From contig CAMRHE010000012.1 of the NCBI GenBank assembly GCA_947044405.1, forward strand, positions 12,912,001-12,976,000: a DNA stretch of 64,000 nt, read 5' to 3'. The notes beneath the pieces are model-generated. The model ran no database searches. It was not told the DNA's origin and saw only the letters and a program-made list of their open reading frames with translations. The translations under genes and the position numbers were made by a program. The stretch comes from Leptodactylus fallax. Its lineage: Eukaryota; Chordata; Amphibia; Anura; Leptodactylidae. The stretch's first letter is position 1; the number at the start of each line of letters is the position of its first letter. Positions 1 to 11,490 of the stretch are shown here, piece by piece.

Positions 1-2126
1 CATCTAAATCAGTATTTGAGGTGGTCTTCTGCCTTGGACTCCTCTCCAAATTCTGGTCCTGTGTAAACCCACAGTGAAAAGCCAAAGCAATGTACTAAAG
101 GGAATTTTCACATTGATTAGCCCTAGAAATAATGGGGCTATTCAACAGTAGCCTCACCCCCAAGTTCAGCTGAATCGGCTACTGAAGCCACGGGAAGGTA
201 GAGCAGGACACTTCATGAACGGCCCCTTACAATAGTCAAAAAAACTAAATTGCTAAGGTTGATTTTGAGACATTCACACTTTTGTTCTACAGTAAGAATA
301 TTAGTTAATTATGCAATAAAGTGAAAAATATTGTGATGACAAATATTCATTACTTACTATGTTATCTTGACCTTTTCTGTCATTGTATGTATGTATTGTG
401 CGCTCTTTATATGTACCCTTTGTTGTTTTGCACCTTGAAGGTATATGATAGAATATGTTTTGGTTTATTTGCAATTCCTTTAGTATCACGTCTAATGCCG
501 GACACAAGGATAACATGCAATCATCCCAATTTTTTCATTCATTTGTGGTTTCTTGATACCAAAAAGTGACTTAAATCTAAGCTTTTAATGAAAAACCGGT
601 AAGTGTATACATAGCATATTTTTGTACACAGTATGAGATGTTTTTTATTTTCCAAGAATATGCAAATGGATAATATTTTGATAAAATTGTTAACATAAAA
701 TAAACCAAGATGGTGCTGTCATGTTTTTATCACTCTGTCATCTGTCTGCTATTTCTACACAACCTTTGATGAAAATCAAAACTCTTACTTGGCAATAGAT
801 TTTTATATTTCTTCATGTCTGTTATGGTCCTGTATTTTCCTATATCTCCTTGTGGGGTTCAGAGTCAGTAAGTTCTGCCACAGTGATTACCTTGTAGCTG
901 AGAATCCTTAGGCCACATGCACACTGTAAACCTGTGTGGAAAGAGCCTATGCAACAATATGGGGAGTCCCTACAGTTTCATATTATAGAGTTATAGGAAC
1001 TTCATGTGCCCTCAAATGGTTCTTCTGGCGTGCAATGGAATATGGAAAATGTAAAATAAGAGGGACCACAGAGGTTCAGTATAGATATTAGTCTATAAGC
1101 ACTGCATTATGCATCAGTGCAACACAGATTTGTAATACAGCCATGTCCACGAGACTTCAGCATGTTTAATTTGGTCAATGATATCCATCTAAGATTACAT
1201 GGTCCATGTTTCAAACTATAACTTACGTGCACTATACTTTCAACTGTGTAAGTTAAATACTAGATTAGTATTGTCACATACTGAGGCCTATGCAGCCAGA
1301 CCTGAGAGGGATCACAGTGTTTTTGTTTTTTAACAACTTTTTTTGTGGGAACCAATCAATTTACAATGTTTTGTTAAATACGATCTTATACCATGTCCAC
1401 CAACTCCAGTTCTTTGCATCCTTCAATAGGCGGTGTTCAACTGATTCTGGTGCAGGCGCATTCCCAAGCAATCAATGTAGTTAGTTGACAAGAGAATGGA
1501 CAGTGTCAGAGGTCAGAATCGCAATCGGAGGAAGACAGTGTCAAGCTTCGAAATCAAGTCCCCTCATCTGCTTCTTCCTGACACCACCCACTTAACAGTA
1601 GAGAGTCTAATTAGTGTATCAGACCTTAATTGCACTGATTGCTCGGGAGTGGTGAGAGCTAGAGAAAATATCCAGCTGTGTTCGAATCATTGGAGTGCCA
1701 TTTTGGTTAGCCATTATTATCCAGAATGCAATAAAAAGTATATTTATGGGTTTCCAAGAAAATGAATACATGAATCAGGGGTGTGAACCTTGCATATTAT
1801 GCAATTGATGAATGAGCTATAGTGGGCCTCTAAGTGCTGCTCAGCATGGTTAGCAGTATTTTTAGCTGTATTTTAAACATTGCTGACTGATCCGAGGTGT
1901 ACAGCTGTTAATGTTTTTCCTACACATCACTCAGTTCATCCATTATCATCTTCTAAGACCTTTTTATAGTGATAACACATCTTATACCACTTTCGGAAAT
2001 ATTGCTGTCCTTGCTTCTTAGACTATCTTTGACAAGTATTTATCACTTCCATTAAAAATTTATCTTGGCTGTATATCAAAAACTGCTAAGCAACTGCCAT
2101 AGCAACAAAAAGCAATGTAGACCCTG
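1..2126. other. Intergenic DNA, no gene recognised
   Basis: AT-rich sequence with only short open frames on either strand, no splice-flanked coding segment and no recognisable protein motif. I see no transposase remnant or long inverted repeat here. Confidence 0.6.
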
Positions 2127-2955
2127 GGTATGCCAAATGGCCACTTTATTAGAGACCCCTGCCCTTTCATGATTGGAGCTTCACTGTATGGATATTACAC
2201 ACATGACCCTGGAGTTCAGCATTATCAAATGAAGAAGTATTCTGTGGATCAGTTTCAGAGTGATTCCACATTAGAACGGGAAAGTGGAATGATCTAAGCG
2301 AATGATGTTCGCATCAGGCATGGTCATCAGTGCTAGAATAGCCTTCAAAAACTGTCAGTCTTGTGTGGTTTTCTCATGTCTTGGTGTATTGCAAGAATGA
2401 GGTGATTGAAGAACAACAATCGAAGGGGGATTATGCGAATGTAAACAACTCGTGGGCAAAAGGAAGTCAGAGGAGGATGTTAGGAATTGCTCTAACAAGC
2501 AAGCAATGCACAGTCTAGAAAATTGCAGCTGAATACAATGCTGGCGTTCCAATTAGCATGTCCAAGTGCACATCTCATACCTTAGCATGGATGGAACTAG
2601 AGCAGCAGATGCCAGTTTGAGTGCTTTTGATGTCTAAGGGAAGCTGAATGGCAAGTTAAACAAGTGCAAAAATTGAAAGACCAGTGGAAAAACATTGCCT
2701 GGTCAGATAAATCCGAATTTCTGTTGCACCATGCTGATGGAAGATCAGAATTTGACTCAAGCAGCATGAATTGGTGAGACTTTCCTGCCAACTGTCATCA
2801 GTTCAGACTGCAGGAGGCAGAGTAATAGTGTGTGGAATGCTTTCTTGGCACAACTTGGGCAGTTTGAGACCGGGATATGCTACAACAAATTGCTACAGTT
2901 CTGAAGGCCAAAGGAAGTCCATTATACCTCTACATGGCTATTCAGTGTATATGGA
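2127..2955 (+). mobile_element. Degenerate Tc1-like element
   Basis: A decayed Tc1/mariner element on the plus strand. The left end carries the phrase GGCCACTTTATTAG near 2140, and the right end near 2935-2955 is a decayed match to it. Between them are remnants of a transposase reading: the stretch around 2690-2780 corresponds to a WKNIAWSDKSEF-type segment (first catalytic region). Around 2810-2870 follows the glycine-rich part leading to a FSWHNLG-type phrase. The portion carrying the second and third catalytic residues is deleted, because the sequence jumps to the C-terminal VLKAKG-type segment near 2900. Many frameshifts and stops. The copy at 60051-61062 belongs to the same family. Confidence 0.7.
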
Positions 2956-3207
2956 ATTTCTAATTCAGATATAGAATAACCCCAAATATAGTTTTTTCTA
3001 ATAATCAAGGGTTACTTGGAAAAAGTCTAGCTCTGACTATACTGGGTATGGCTACACTACTTTGAGATTGGCAGATATCTCCAACTATTCCTTTCCTATC
3101 AAAAAAAAGTTTTTGGTTTCATTGGGAAATTAATGTTTGTTTTATATTGTTATTGTTGCTCCTGTAGCCATTTTCTGCTGTATTAGTTCCTCCCTTATTC
3201 CTGTTAG

Positions 3208-3387
3208 GCTAAGGTCCACATTGCGTTTTTTGTTGCAGATTTTTTTTTTTTTTTGAGGAGTGACTTGAAACGGAATGGAAATCTAAAGGAAGCTCTTAGA
3301 TGTTTCCCTTCTGTTTAATCCACTCCTGACTTTAGCTCAAAAAACCACAACAAAAAACGCTGCGTTTCCACAGTGTCAGCCGTTTTA
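3208..3387. repeat. Palindromic MITE, family A (diverged)
   Basis: Left part resembles GGCTAAGGTCCACATTGCG followed by TTGTTGCAGATTTT. The right part is its approximate inverse, ending AACGCTGCGTTTCCACAGTG. The centre holds the family signature 'aatccactcctgact'. The same family recurs at 4406, 39693, 42150 and 45591. Confidence 0.55.
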
Positions 3388-3947
3388 GTGCTCAGACATC
3401 TCTGTATACCCTTGGCAAAGATTTCTCTTCACCTGCTGTTGGTATTGTGCATAACTACAAGAATTCAGTCTAAGAATAGTCAACTGGACTCTTGATACGT
3501 GCTGAGTTAAACTGTCTGACGAAGTTCAAGTAAGTGGTTCAATACAGTATATAGTGAGACTGTCTCTAGAGCCCAGACCCTTGCTGTCTTGTAATGGAGT
3601 CAGAACACCCATGCTATGCTTTCCTAAACGTGAAAAAAGAGCCTATTCTCTTAACGCCATCCACCAGTAAAACTTCACTTTTGTCAACCAATCGTAAAAT
3701 GCCTATGTATATATGGTGTATTGGCTGACACAGGGCTGCAGTTCACTCTATCACTACAAGTGTGCACTGTGAAGTACTTTATTTTCCAGGAAATATCACT
3801 TGAACTTAAGCATTAAAAACAGATTTTTTACCCCCAACATGTTTTGGCGGTGACCTGGTATCCTAAGGGGAAGTGCCACATATGAGCCATGGAACGGTTT
3901 CCTATGCCTTATAAAACTATATTTGAATAGGAAATTTTATAAAGGTG

Positions 3948-4207
3948 AAGCTGGCCATACAGCTTACGTTCTTATCAGATGAATTTCGGCCATTTCTGAG
4001 GAACAACCAGCGATCAACCATGTAGATGCTACTTTAGCCTCCCAAAATCAAACTGACCATGCTGGATATTTTTGGCCTGATGTCGGACGAAAATACCGGT
4101 GTTTTGGCATGATCGATTGATCATCAGCCAACTAGCGCAGTTTAGTTGCCAATGTTGAGTGGAATTGTTCAGACAGCCATGTGAATCTTATGTGTATGGC
4201 CAGGCTA
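3948..4207. repeat. Inverted-repeat MITE inserted in an older repeat
   Basis: The ends are inverted copies of AGCTGGCCATACA (left, 3948) and TGTATGGCCAGGCT (right, 4207). The interior is non-coding. It separates two stretches (about 3830-3880 minus strand and 4241-4285 plus strand) that each resemble decayed hammerhead-like repeat ends. Confidence 0.5.
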
Positions 4208-4405
4208 AGGAATTGCAGCTATGACTCATGCTGCCCATTTATCCTTGAGGAAGCTGGGTTACTGACGAAATGTGTGTTTTCAATAAAGAAGTGATGACTT
4301 CTGAATTGCAGCCAACATGGGGGCAATAATGAGTAATGAATGCTCGTAGGAACTTGGTTATTCCCGATTATTACTACCTCAGATACCTGTGTAAAAGGGC
4401 CTTAT

Positions 4406-4630
4406 AAGGCTAAAGCCCCACGTTGTGAAAACACAACATTTTTAGTTGCAGATTTTGCTGCATTTTTTTGATCCAAAGTCAGGAGTGGATTTAGCAGAAG
4501 GGAAATGTCAAAGTACTTTATTTGTATTTTCTATTCCTTTTGTAGCCATTCCTGACTTTGACTCAAAAATAACGCGGCAAAATCTGCAACAAAAAAACGC
4601 TGCCTTTCTGCAACGTGGGGTCTTAGCATA
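4406..4630. repeat. Palindromic MITE, family A
   Basis: Near-palindromic 225-bp element. It starts AAGGCTAAAGCCCCACGTTG and ends CAACGTGGGGTCTTAGCAT. Internal arms pair TTGCAGATTTTGC with GCAAAATCTGCAA, and the centre has the 'caggagtggatttagcagaag' type sequence and its inverse. No coding capacity. Confidence 0.75.
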
Positions 4631-4639
4631 ACCGGGTTT

Positions 4640-5870
4640 TCCCTTCTCGTTTCACTTGCTGGCTCTCTTCTCTACTTGCGTCCTGTTTTTGCCAGCAAGC
4701 TGGACGGCAGGCTTAGGATGTTTGATGGGCAGGCCAACGGCAAGATGATGTCACCAAGGCGCTGCTGATGTGCACGTTGCCAAGTGTTTCTCAGCTCTGA
4801 ACGTGCAGAGAAACACTTGAACGTGACAAACCAACTTTGTAAAACCGGTTGTCACAGTGTTTTTTCTTCTCATTTATTGTGGCATTGTGCAAGCACACTG
4901 TTGTGGCCCTTGTCATGGCTCAGTAGCTAATTGCAGTTAACTGACCTGACCAACTGTTCCAATAGCCATGGAGCTGTTAGATAACAGTAGGAGAGAACGG
5001 AGGTTGGGAGAGCAGGGTGCTCCTGATTACCTGGCCACCTTTCCCCCTCCAGGGAATGACGTCACCAGCCCGGCCACCTGATGCTGGGGAGCACAGCAGC
5101 CCAGGAACCTAGGCAATGAGCTGTAAACACTGGAGAAGAATAATCTGCTTTATCAGGTAAATGAAGCAATATTACTAAAGGAATGTATTTAGGAAAATTC
5201 TCTTCATTTGATATAAGCTACCAGTTTAGATAGGATGTTTGTGATGGGAGTAACCCAATGACGCAGGGTAGTTTGGGTGCTCAGTGCTTGGTGCTTTTTT
5301 TTCAGATTTTCCATCTCTGCCTTCAAAAATTCTTAACTTTTATACTTTTCTGTCTACATAGCCATGTGAGGGTTTATTCTTTGCGCGATGAGTTGTACTT
5401 TCTGTAAATGTTAGGTTATGGCTAACCATTCATTTCTGTCCCTTCATGCGCCAATCTAGAGTTGATGCACTGTGTAAGATATGCTGCTGCACAGGGCACA
5501 ACTCTGAATCCTTTTCTGAATTTGTGGCTCTCCCGCATGTTGTTCACAAGTTGGAATAGCCTATTTTCATTTCAGAACCTTTTTATCTGACTTCTTATGT
5601 AGTGCTTGAGCATGTCATAATGATTATTGCCCGTCGACAATTATTTCTACAGTCAAAATAGTGAGCAGAGCTACATCATGGCACTTTTGATGTAGCTCTG
5701 TATGCTGCAGGTTGGGGGTTCTTTTGAGAAGCAGCAGTAATGAACTATGCTATTAGACCAGTGCCTCCTAACTAGTTTGTGTGGTCAGATACATCTGATG
5801 ACGCACTGCTCTAAAGAGCATGCTTGCCCTAGGCACAGATGCCCTCCCACCCGGCGATGGTTCTTCCCCT
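4640..5870. other. Intergenic DNA, nothing recognised
   Basis: No supported exon, RNA gene or transposon end. Small open frames lack splice context or any recognisable family motif. Confidence 0.5.
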
Positions 5871-5879
5871 TTTTGCAAT

Positions 5880-6880
5880 TTCTGCTGCTCTCTCTAGTGA
5901 TTCTCAAGGTGCGGTACACATACTCCTGGGGGTATGTCCAACTATCCCCAGGTTTACGTGTGGTGAGAGCCCCCACCCTCCCCTAATGGTAGTTTGTGGG
6001 GTTCATCACTCACGAACTACAGTTATACTCTGGGGTTTCTTCAGACCCCAGAGAATAATAAGCAGAGGCCTTTAGAGATGACGTTATGTAGGTCACGTGG
6101 CATAATGATACTGACTCTACGCTACTGAAGAGGCTGACGTCATCTCTAGAGGGCAGAAGAACCCCAAAACAGCCGTCTACAGATGGGGTCAGTCTTCTAT
6201 TTAGCGTTGTCTCTGCTTTGGATATGGATATGATACATAGTATAGTCCCATTTATTTCAATGCCACTGGTAGGGATGGTCCCATCAATTTCTCTACGGAC
6301 ATTATACAGTTCGTCCATGTTCATTTTAATGTCTCTTGCAGGAAGTTGAGTAATACTGATTTCACAAAAACATCAGGGAACTGGTCAGTTAGTTTTATGG
6401 TAATGCAAGGGACTGTATTGTCTTCAGCAGCATTAAAATGAATGGGTATTGTACTGCCTGTCAGTGGCATTAAAAGTAATAGGGCTGTACTGCCTGTCAG
6501 ATTCATGTACTGTACCAATTGGCCCATGGGGACTAAGCCTTTGTGCTTTCTGTTTTCTCTCTCTCCTATGATTCTCGCCGTGTTTAATGCTCACCTTTAC
6601 AACCAGACAGTCTTACCTCTCGTTTAGCAAAAACTGAGAAATGCTCCTACCTGCCCTTGGTGCATGGAATGGGCATAGTCACAAATAGTGATGGGTGAAC
6701 AAGATTAAAAAAAATAATAATTATGAAGTTAACCAGCAAGTTTACGTTTGGACAAGGTTCAAGCATCATGACTAGAGATGAGCGAATTTCTCAGAAGTTC
6801 GATTTGGCAGTTCGATTCGAAGTTCCAAAAAAATTTGCTTCAATCCGAATTACTTTGTGGTGAATAAACAGCTATTTCCG
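5880..6880. repeat. Fragments of dispersed frog repeats
   Basis: Around 5895-5925 is a diverged hAT-type end ('tgattctcaaggtgcgg'), like the one at 16661. Around 6026-6160 is a palindromic stretch built on TATACTCTGGGG...CCCCAGAGAATAATA; its parts recur near 9690, 16640, 16790 and 21460. Near 6775-6860 is an AGATGAGCGAA-type repeat whose start recurs at 9592 and 16399. Boundaries are uncertain. Confidence 0.45.
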
Positions 6881-6941
6881 GGCTGCAGAGAGCCGGGGTG
6901 GGCGGCAAAATGGCGGAAGCCCTTGGATGCCACGGTCATGT

Positions 6942-6960
6942 TTCTCTCTCTCTCTCTCTT
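6942..6960. repeat. (CT)n microsatellite
   Basis: A run of CT dinucleotides directly visible in the sequence. Confidence 0.9.
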
Positions 6961-7411
6961 CAGCATAGACAATTTTTATTCATGTGGAAGGATCTATTAA
7001 CAAGCAAAGACATGCCTACCCAATCACATCACTAGAGAATATCTTGTGACCGTCTGATGTCACAAAGGTCCTTACTTAATATTCGTTACCACGAAGCATC
7101 AGGAAATCTGGAATCGTGGAGAATCCCCCTGTTGCGGGACTGTCTGGGGGTGATTTTGGCAGTAATTTGAAATATATATTTATATATATTCCAGTACAGG
7201 CTTTTTTTTTTTTTTTATACCTGACTCCCAACAAGTGTCAACAAGGGGTGAGATGTTGTTGATAAATATGGTGTTCATAATGCACAAGGGGCACTACTGC
7301 AGAACCTTGTCTTGAAAGCGAAGATAGTGCTTTCTGATATTATGTCAGTAACTGATGGGAAGGTTTAACTGACAGACATATATCCTCTATAGCACATTAC
7401 TACTGTATATA

Positions 7412-9024
7412 CAGTACAGACCAAAAGTTTGGACATACCTTCTCATTCCAAGAGTTTTCTGTATTTTCATGACTATAAAAATTGTAGATTCACACTGAAG
7501 GCATCAAAACTATGAATTAACACATGTGGAATTATATACTTAACAAAAAAGTGTGAAACAACTGAAAATATGTCTTATATTCTAGGTTCTTCAAAGTAGC
7601 CACCTTTTGCTTTGATTACTGCTTTGCGCACTCTTGGCATTCTCTTGATGAGCTTCAAGAGGTAGTCACCTGAAATGGTCTTCCAACAATCTTGAAGGAG
7701 TTCCCAGAGATGTTTAGCACTTGTTGGCCCTTTTGCCTTCACTCTGCGGTCCAGCTCACCCCAAACCATCTCGATTGGGTTCAGGTCTGGTGACTGTGGA
7801 GGCCAGGTCATCTGGCGTAGCACCCCATCACTCTCCTTCTTGGTCAAATAGCTCTTACACAGTCTGGAGGTGTGTTTGGGGTCATTGTCCTGTTGAAAAA
7901 TAAATGATGGTCCAACTAAACGCAAACCGGATGGAATATCATGCTGCGGTAACCATGATGGTTCAGTATTCCTTCAATTTTGAATAAATCCCCAACAGTG
8001 TCACCAGCAAAGCACCCCCACACCATCACACCTCCTCCTCCATGCTTCACGGTGGGAACCAGGCATGTAGAGTCCATTCGTTCACCTTTTCTGCGTCACA
8101 CAAAGACACGGTGGTTGGAACCAAAGATCTCAAATTCAGACTCATCAGACCAAAGCACAGATTTCCACAGGTCTAATGTCCATTCCTTGTGTTCTTTAGC
8201 CCAAACAAGTCTCTTCTGCTTGTTGCCTGTCCTTAGCAGTGGTTTCCTAGCAGCTATTTTACCATGAAGGCCTGCTGCACACAGTCTCCTCTTAACAGTT
8301 GTTGTAGAGATGTGCCTGCTGCTAGAACTCTGTGTGGCATTGACCTGGTCTCTAATCTGAGCTGCTGTTAACCTGCGATTTCAGAGGCTGGTGACTCGGA
8401 TGAACTTATCCTCCGCAGCAGAGGTGACTCTTGGTCTTCCTTTCCTGGGGCGGTCCTCATGTGAGCCAGTTTCTTTGTAGCTCTTGATGGTTTTGGCCAC
8501 TGCACTTGGGGACACTTTCAAAGTTTTCCCAATTTTTCGGACTGATTGATCTTCATTTCTTAAAGTAATGATGGCCACTCGTTTTTCTTTACTTAGCTGC
8601 TTTTTTTTTTTGCCATAATACAAATTCTAACACTCCATTCAGTAGGACTATCAGCTGTGTATCCACCTGACTTCTGAACACAACTGATGGTCCCAACACC
8701 GTTTATAAGGCAAGAAATCCCACTTATTAAACCTGACAGGGCACACCTGTGAAGTGAAAACCATTTCAGGTGACTACCTCTTGAAGCTCATCAAGAGAAT
8801 GCCAAGAGTGTGCAAAGCAGTAATCAAAGCAAAAGGTGGCTACTTTGAAGAACCTAGAATATAAGACATATTTTCAGTTGTTTCACACTTTTTTGTTAAG
8901 TATATAATTCCACGTGTTAATTCATAGTTTTGATGCCTTCAGTGTGAATCTACAATTTTTATAGTCATGAAATACAGAAAACTCTTGGAATGAGAAGGTG
9001 TGTCCAAACTTTTGGTCTGTACTG
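7412..9024 (-). mobile_element. Tc1-like transposon with very long inverted repeats
   Basis: Complete element bounded by TA dinucleotides (7410-7411 and 9025-9026). Its ends are perfect inverse copies beginning CAGTACAGACCAAAAGTTTG. The inverted arms run about 265 bp (7412-7679 and 8759-9024) and are almost identical. They reach into the C-terminal coding end of the transposase, so a reversed copy of about 35 codons lies in the 5' non-coding region. The transposase is on the minus strand and broken. Confidence 0.92.
7575..8623 (-). pseudogene. Broken Tc1-family transposase, 38-residue D-to-E spacing
   Basis: This would be the cut-and-paste transposase of the element at 7412-9024. The N-terminal part (8381-8623) reads as a helix-turn-helix region (SKEKRVAIITLRNEDQSVRKI) followed by a GRPRVTS-type hook. 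The C-terminal part (7575-7925) contains [10 protein letters not shown] and [11 protein letters not shown]. Counting from the aspartate of QQDN to the glutamate of PIE gives 38 intervening residues, unlike the 34 of most other copies here. An SDESEFEIFGSN-type first catalytic motif is visible on the minus strand near 8110-8150, but the frame between the two halves is interrupted by stops and shifts. The spacing resembles the DD38E group called Intruder in the literature. That assignment is inference; the residue count is direct. Confidence 0.85.
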
Positions 9025-10054
9025 TATAAGGTATTATATGTAACCTTGCAGCCCTGTAACCTGTATAAAAGTCATCACAGGTCCTCATGCTTTTATCCAA
9101 TCACAGGGCTCCGCACTGACGTCTCATGCTATATCTTACAGGAAATTCTTTATATGTCAGACTTGTTCTATATTTCCTAACTCAGGGCTATGAAAAAGAA
9201 TGTAATAAAATAAAAGGTACACAAGGCCGGGACTAAGGATTATTAAAGGGGTTTCCAGGGTTTAAAACACATAATATTGTCAGTGCCATATGCAAATTAA
9301 TTTGATCTTTACTGCATATGGAAATGAGATTGACCTTTTGCATTGGAATTCCAAGACCATTATGACATCACCAGAATGTGATGACATCACAATGATGGCA
9401 AGTGCATAAAAAGACCTGACACTACAGCACTACAGGAGCTGTTCAGAGGATGGCACTACTATCCTTGCTGGGGAAAATTTAGGATTCAGTGTAGATGAAT
9501 CTAACCTTCCTATATGATCACATAACACAGTGCTCCCCTCTTGTGCAGAGACTGAGCTTATTTATTATAATAATAATACTTGAGTAAAGATGAGCGAACC
9601 CCAGAAAATTAGTTTCCTCCTGTGTTCAGATGAAGCAAACCCCCGGTTTGGTCCAGTCTGAACTTGTTCAGGTAGAACCTTAAAGGAAGTTGTTATACTC
9701 TGGGGACTCTTCAGATCCCACAGTATAGTTGGTGGAGGCCCAGGGTAGGTGACAAAAACATTTATACTCCTCTTCCACTACCTCTTCTGGCACACCTCGC
9801 AGCGTCTGGCTCTCCGTGTCCTCCTCCTGGTGGTGTCTGGCGCTCTTTTTTTGACGTCATTCACCCGGAGTCACCCCTGAGGCCTGTGATTGGGCCTTAG
9901 TGGGGGCATGGTCAGGCCGAGTGTCATGATGCTCAGTGTACCCATGTCAACACTGAGACCCAATCACAGGCTTCAGCGGTGACCCCAGCCTCATCCACTG
10001 GAGAAGAAAGAGACAGATCACCGGACACCCCAAGGAGGCCCACGAGAGATAACA
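9025..10054. other. Intergenic DNA with dispersed repeat fragment
   Basis: No gene seen. Positions about 9590-9760 contain the 'agatgagcgaac' repeat and the 'tatactctggggactcttcagatccc' phrase that recur elsewhere in the window. Confidence 0.5.
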
Positions 10055-11488
10055 GAATGAATATTTATTTGCATTTTGCAGAGATAAATAAGTATTTGAT
10101 CGCTCTGGCAAACAAGACTTAATACTTGGTGGCAAAACTCTTGTTGGCAAGCACAGCAGTCAGACGTTTTTTTGTAGTTGATGATGAAGTTTACGCACAT
10201 GTAAGGAGGAATTTTGGTCCACTCCTCTTTGCAGATCATCTCTAAATCATTAAGATTTTGAGGCTGTCGCTTGGAAACTCGGAGCTTCGGCTCCCTCCAT
10301 AAGTTTTCTACGGGATTAAGGTCTGGAGACTGGCTAGGCCACTCCATGACCTTAATGTGCTTCTTTTTGAGCCACTCCTTTGTTGTCTTGGCTGTATGCT
10401 TTGGGTCATTGTCCTGCTGGAAGACCCAGCCACAACCCATTTTTAATGTCCTGGGAAGGAGGTTGTCACTCAGGATTTTACAGTACATGGCTCCATCCAT
10501 TCTCCCATCGATGCGGTGAAGTAGTCCTGTGCCCTTAGCAGAGAAACACCCCAAGAACATAATGTTTTCACCTCCATGCTTGACAGTGAGGATGGTGTTC
10601 TTTGGGTCATAGGCAGCATTTCTCTTCCTCCAAACACGGTGAGTTGAGTTAATGCCAAAGAGCTCAATTTTTGTCTCATCTGACCACAGCACCTTCTCCC
10701 ACTCACTCGCAGAATAATCCAAGTGTTCATTGGCAAACTTCAGATGGGCCTGCACATGGGCTTTCTTGAGCAGGGGGACCTTGCGGGCACTGCAGGATTT
10801 TAATCCATTACGGCGTCATGTGTTACCAATGGTTTCTTGGTGACTGTGGTCCCAGCTGCCTTGAGATCATTAACAAGTTCCCCCCGTGTAGTTTTAGGCT
10901 GATCTCTCCCCTTCCTCATGATCAAGGATATCCCTCAAGGTGAGATTTTGCATGGAGCCCCAGATCGATGTCGATTGACAGTCATTTTGTATTTCTTCCA
11001 TTTTCTTACTATTGCACCAACAGTTGTCTCCTCACCCAGCATCTTACTTATGGTTTTGTAGCCCATTCCAGCCTTGTGCAGGTCTATGATCTTGTCCCTG
11101 ACATCCTTAGAAAGCTCTTTGGTCTTGCACATGTTGTATAGGTTAGAGTCTGACTGATTAATTGAGTCTGTGGACAGGAGTTTTTTATACAGGTGACAAT
11201 ATAAGAGAGCTGTCTTTAATGCAGGTAACAAGTTGATTCGGAGCGTCTAACTGGTCTGTAGGAGCCAGAACTCTTAATGGTTGGTAGGGGATCAACTACT
11301 TATTTCTCTATGCAAAATGCAAATACATTTATAAAACTTATACAATGTGATTTTCTGGATTTTATTTTTGATATTCTATCTCTCACTGTTAAAATTAACC
11401 TACCCTTAAAATTATAGACTGTTCATGTCTTTGTCAGTGGGCAAACTTACAAAATCAGCAAGGGATCAAATACTTATTTCCTTCATTG
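10055..11488 (-). mobile_element. Tc1-like (DD34E) transposon, truncated at one end
   Basis: The right end is intact (...GGATCAAATACTTATTTCC...CATTG followed by TA at 11489-11490). The left end has lost the matching outer terminal repeat: similarity begins near 10055, inside the subterminal region. Inner repeats reading AATAAGTATTTGATC and AATAAGTAGTTGATC occur near 10086 and in inverted form near 11285. The transposase is minus-strand and broken. Confidence 0.85.
10119..11132 (-). pseudogene. Broken DD34E Tc1 transposase
   Basis: The N-terminal segment starts [15 protein letters not shown] at 11132, with a helix-turn-helix ([13 protein letters not shown]) and RKWKKYK. After an interruption between about 10756 and 10935 the catalytic domain resumes: [28 protein letters not shown] and [11 protein letters not shown]. 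The three acids have 34-residue D-to-E spacing. A frameshift near the C-terminus, after INYKK, displaces the usual ending, which survives in another frame and stops at 10119-10121. It would be cut-and-paste transposase if intact. It is a pseudogene because at least two frame breaks separate the parts. Confidence 0.85.
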
Positions 11489-11490
11489 TA

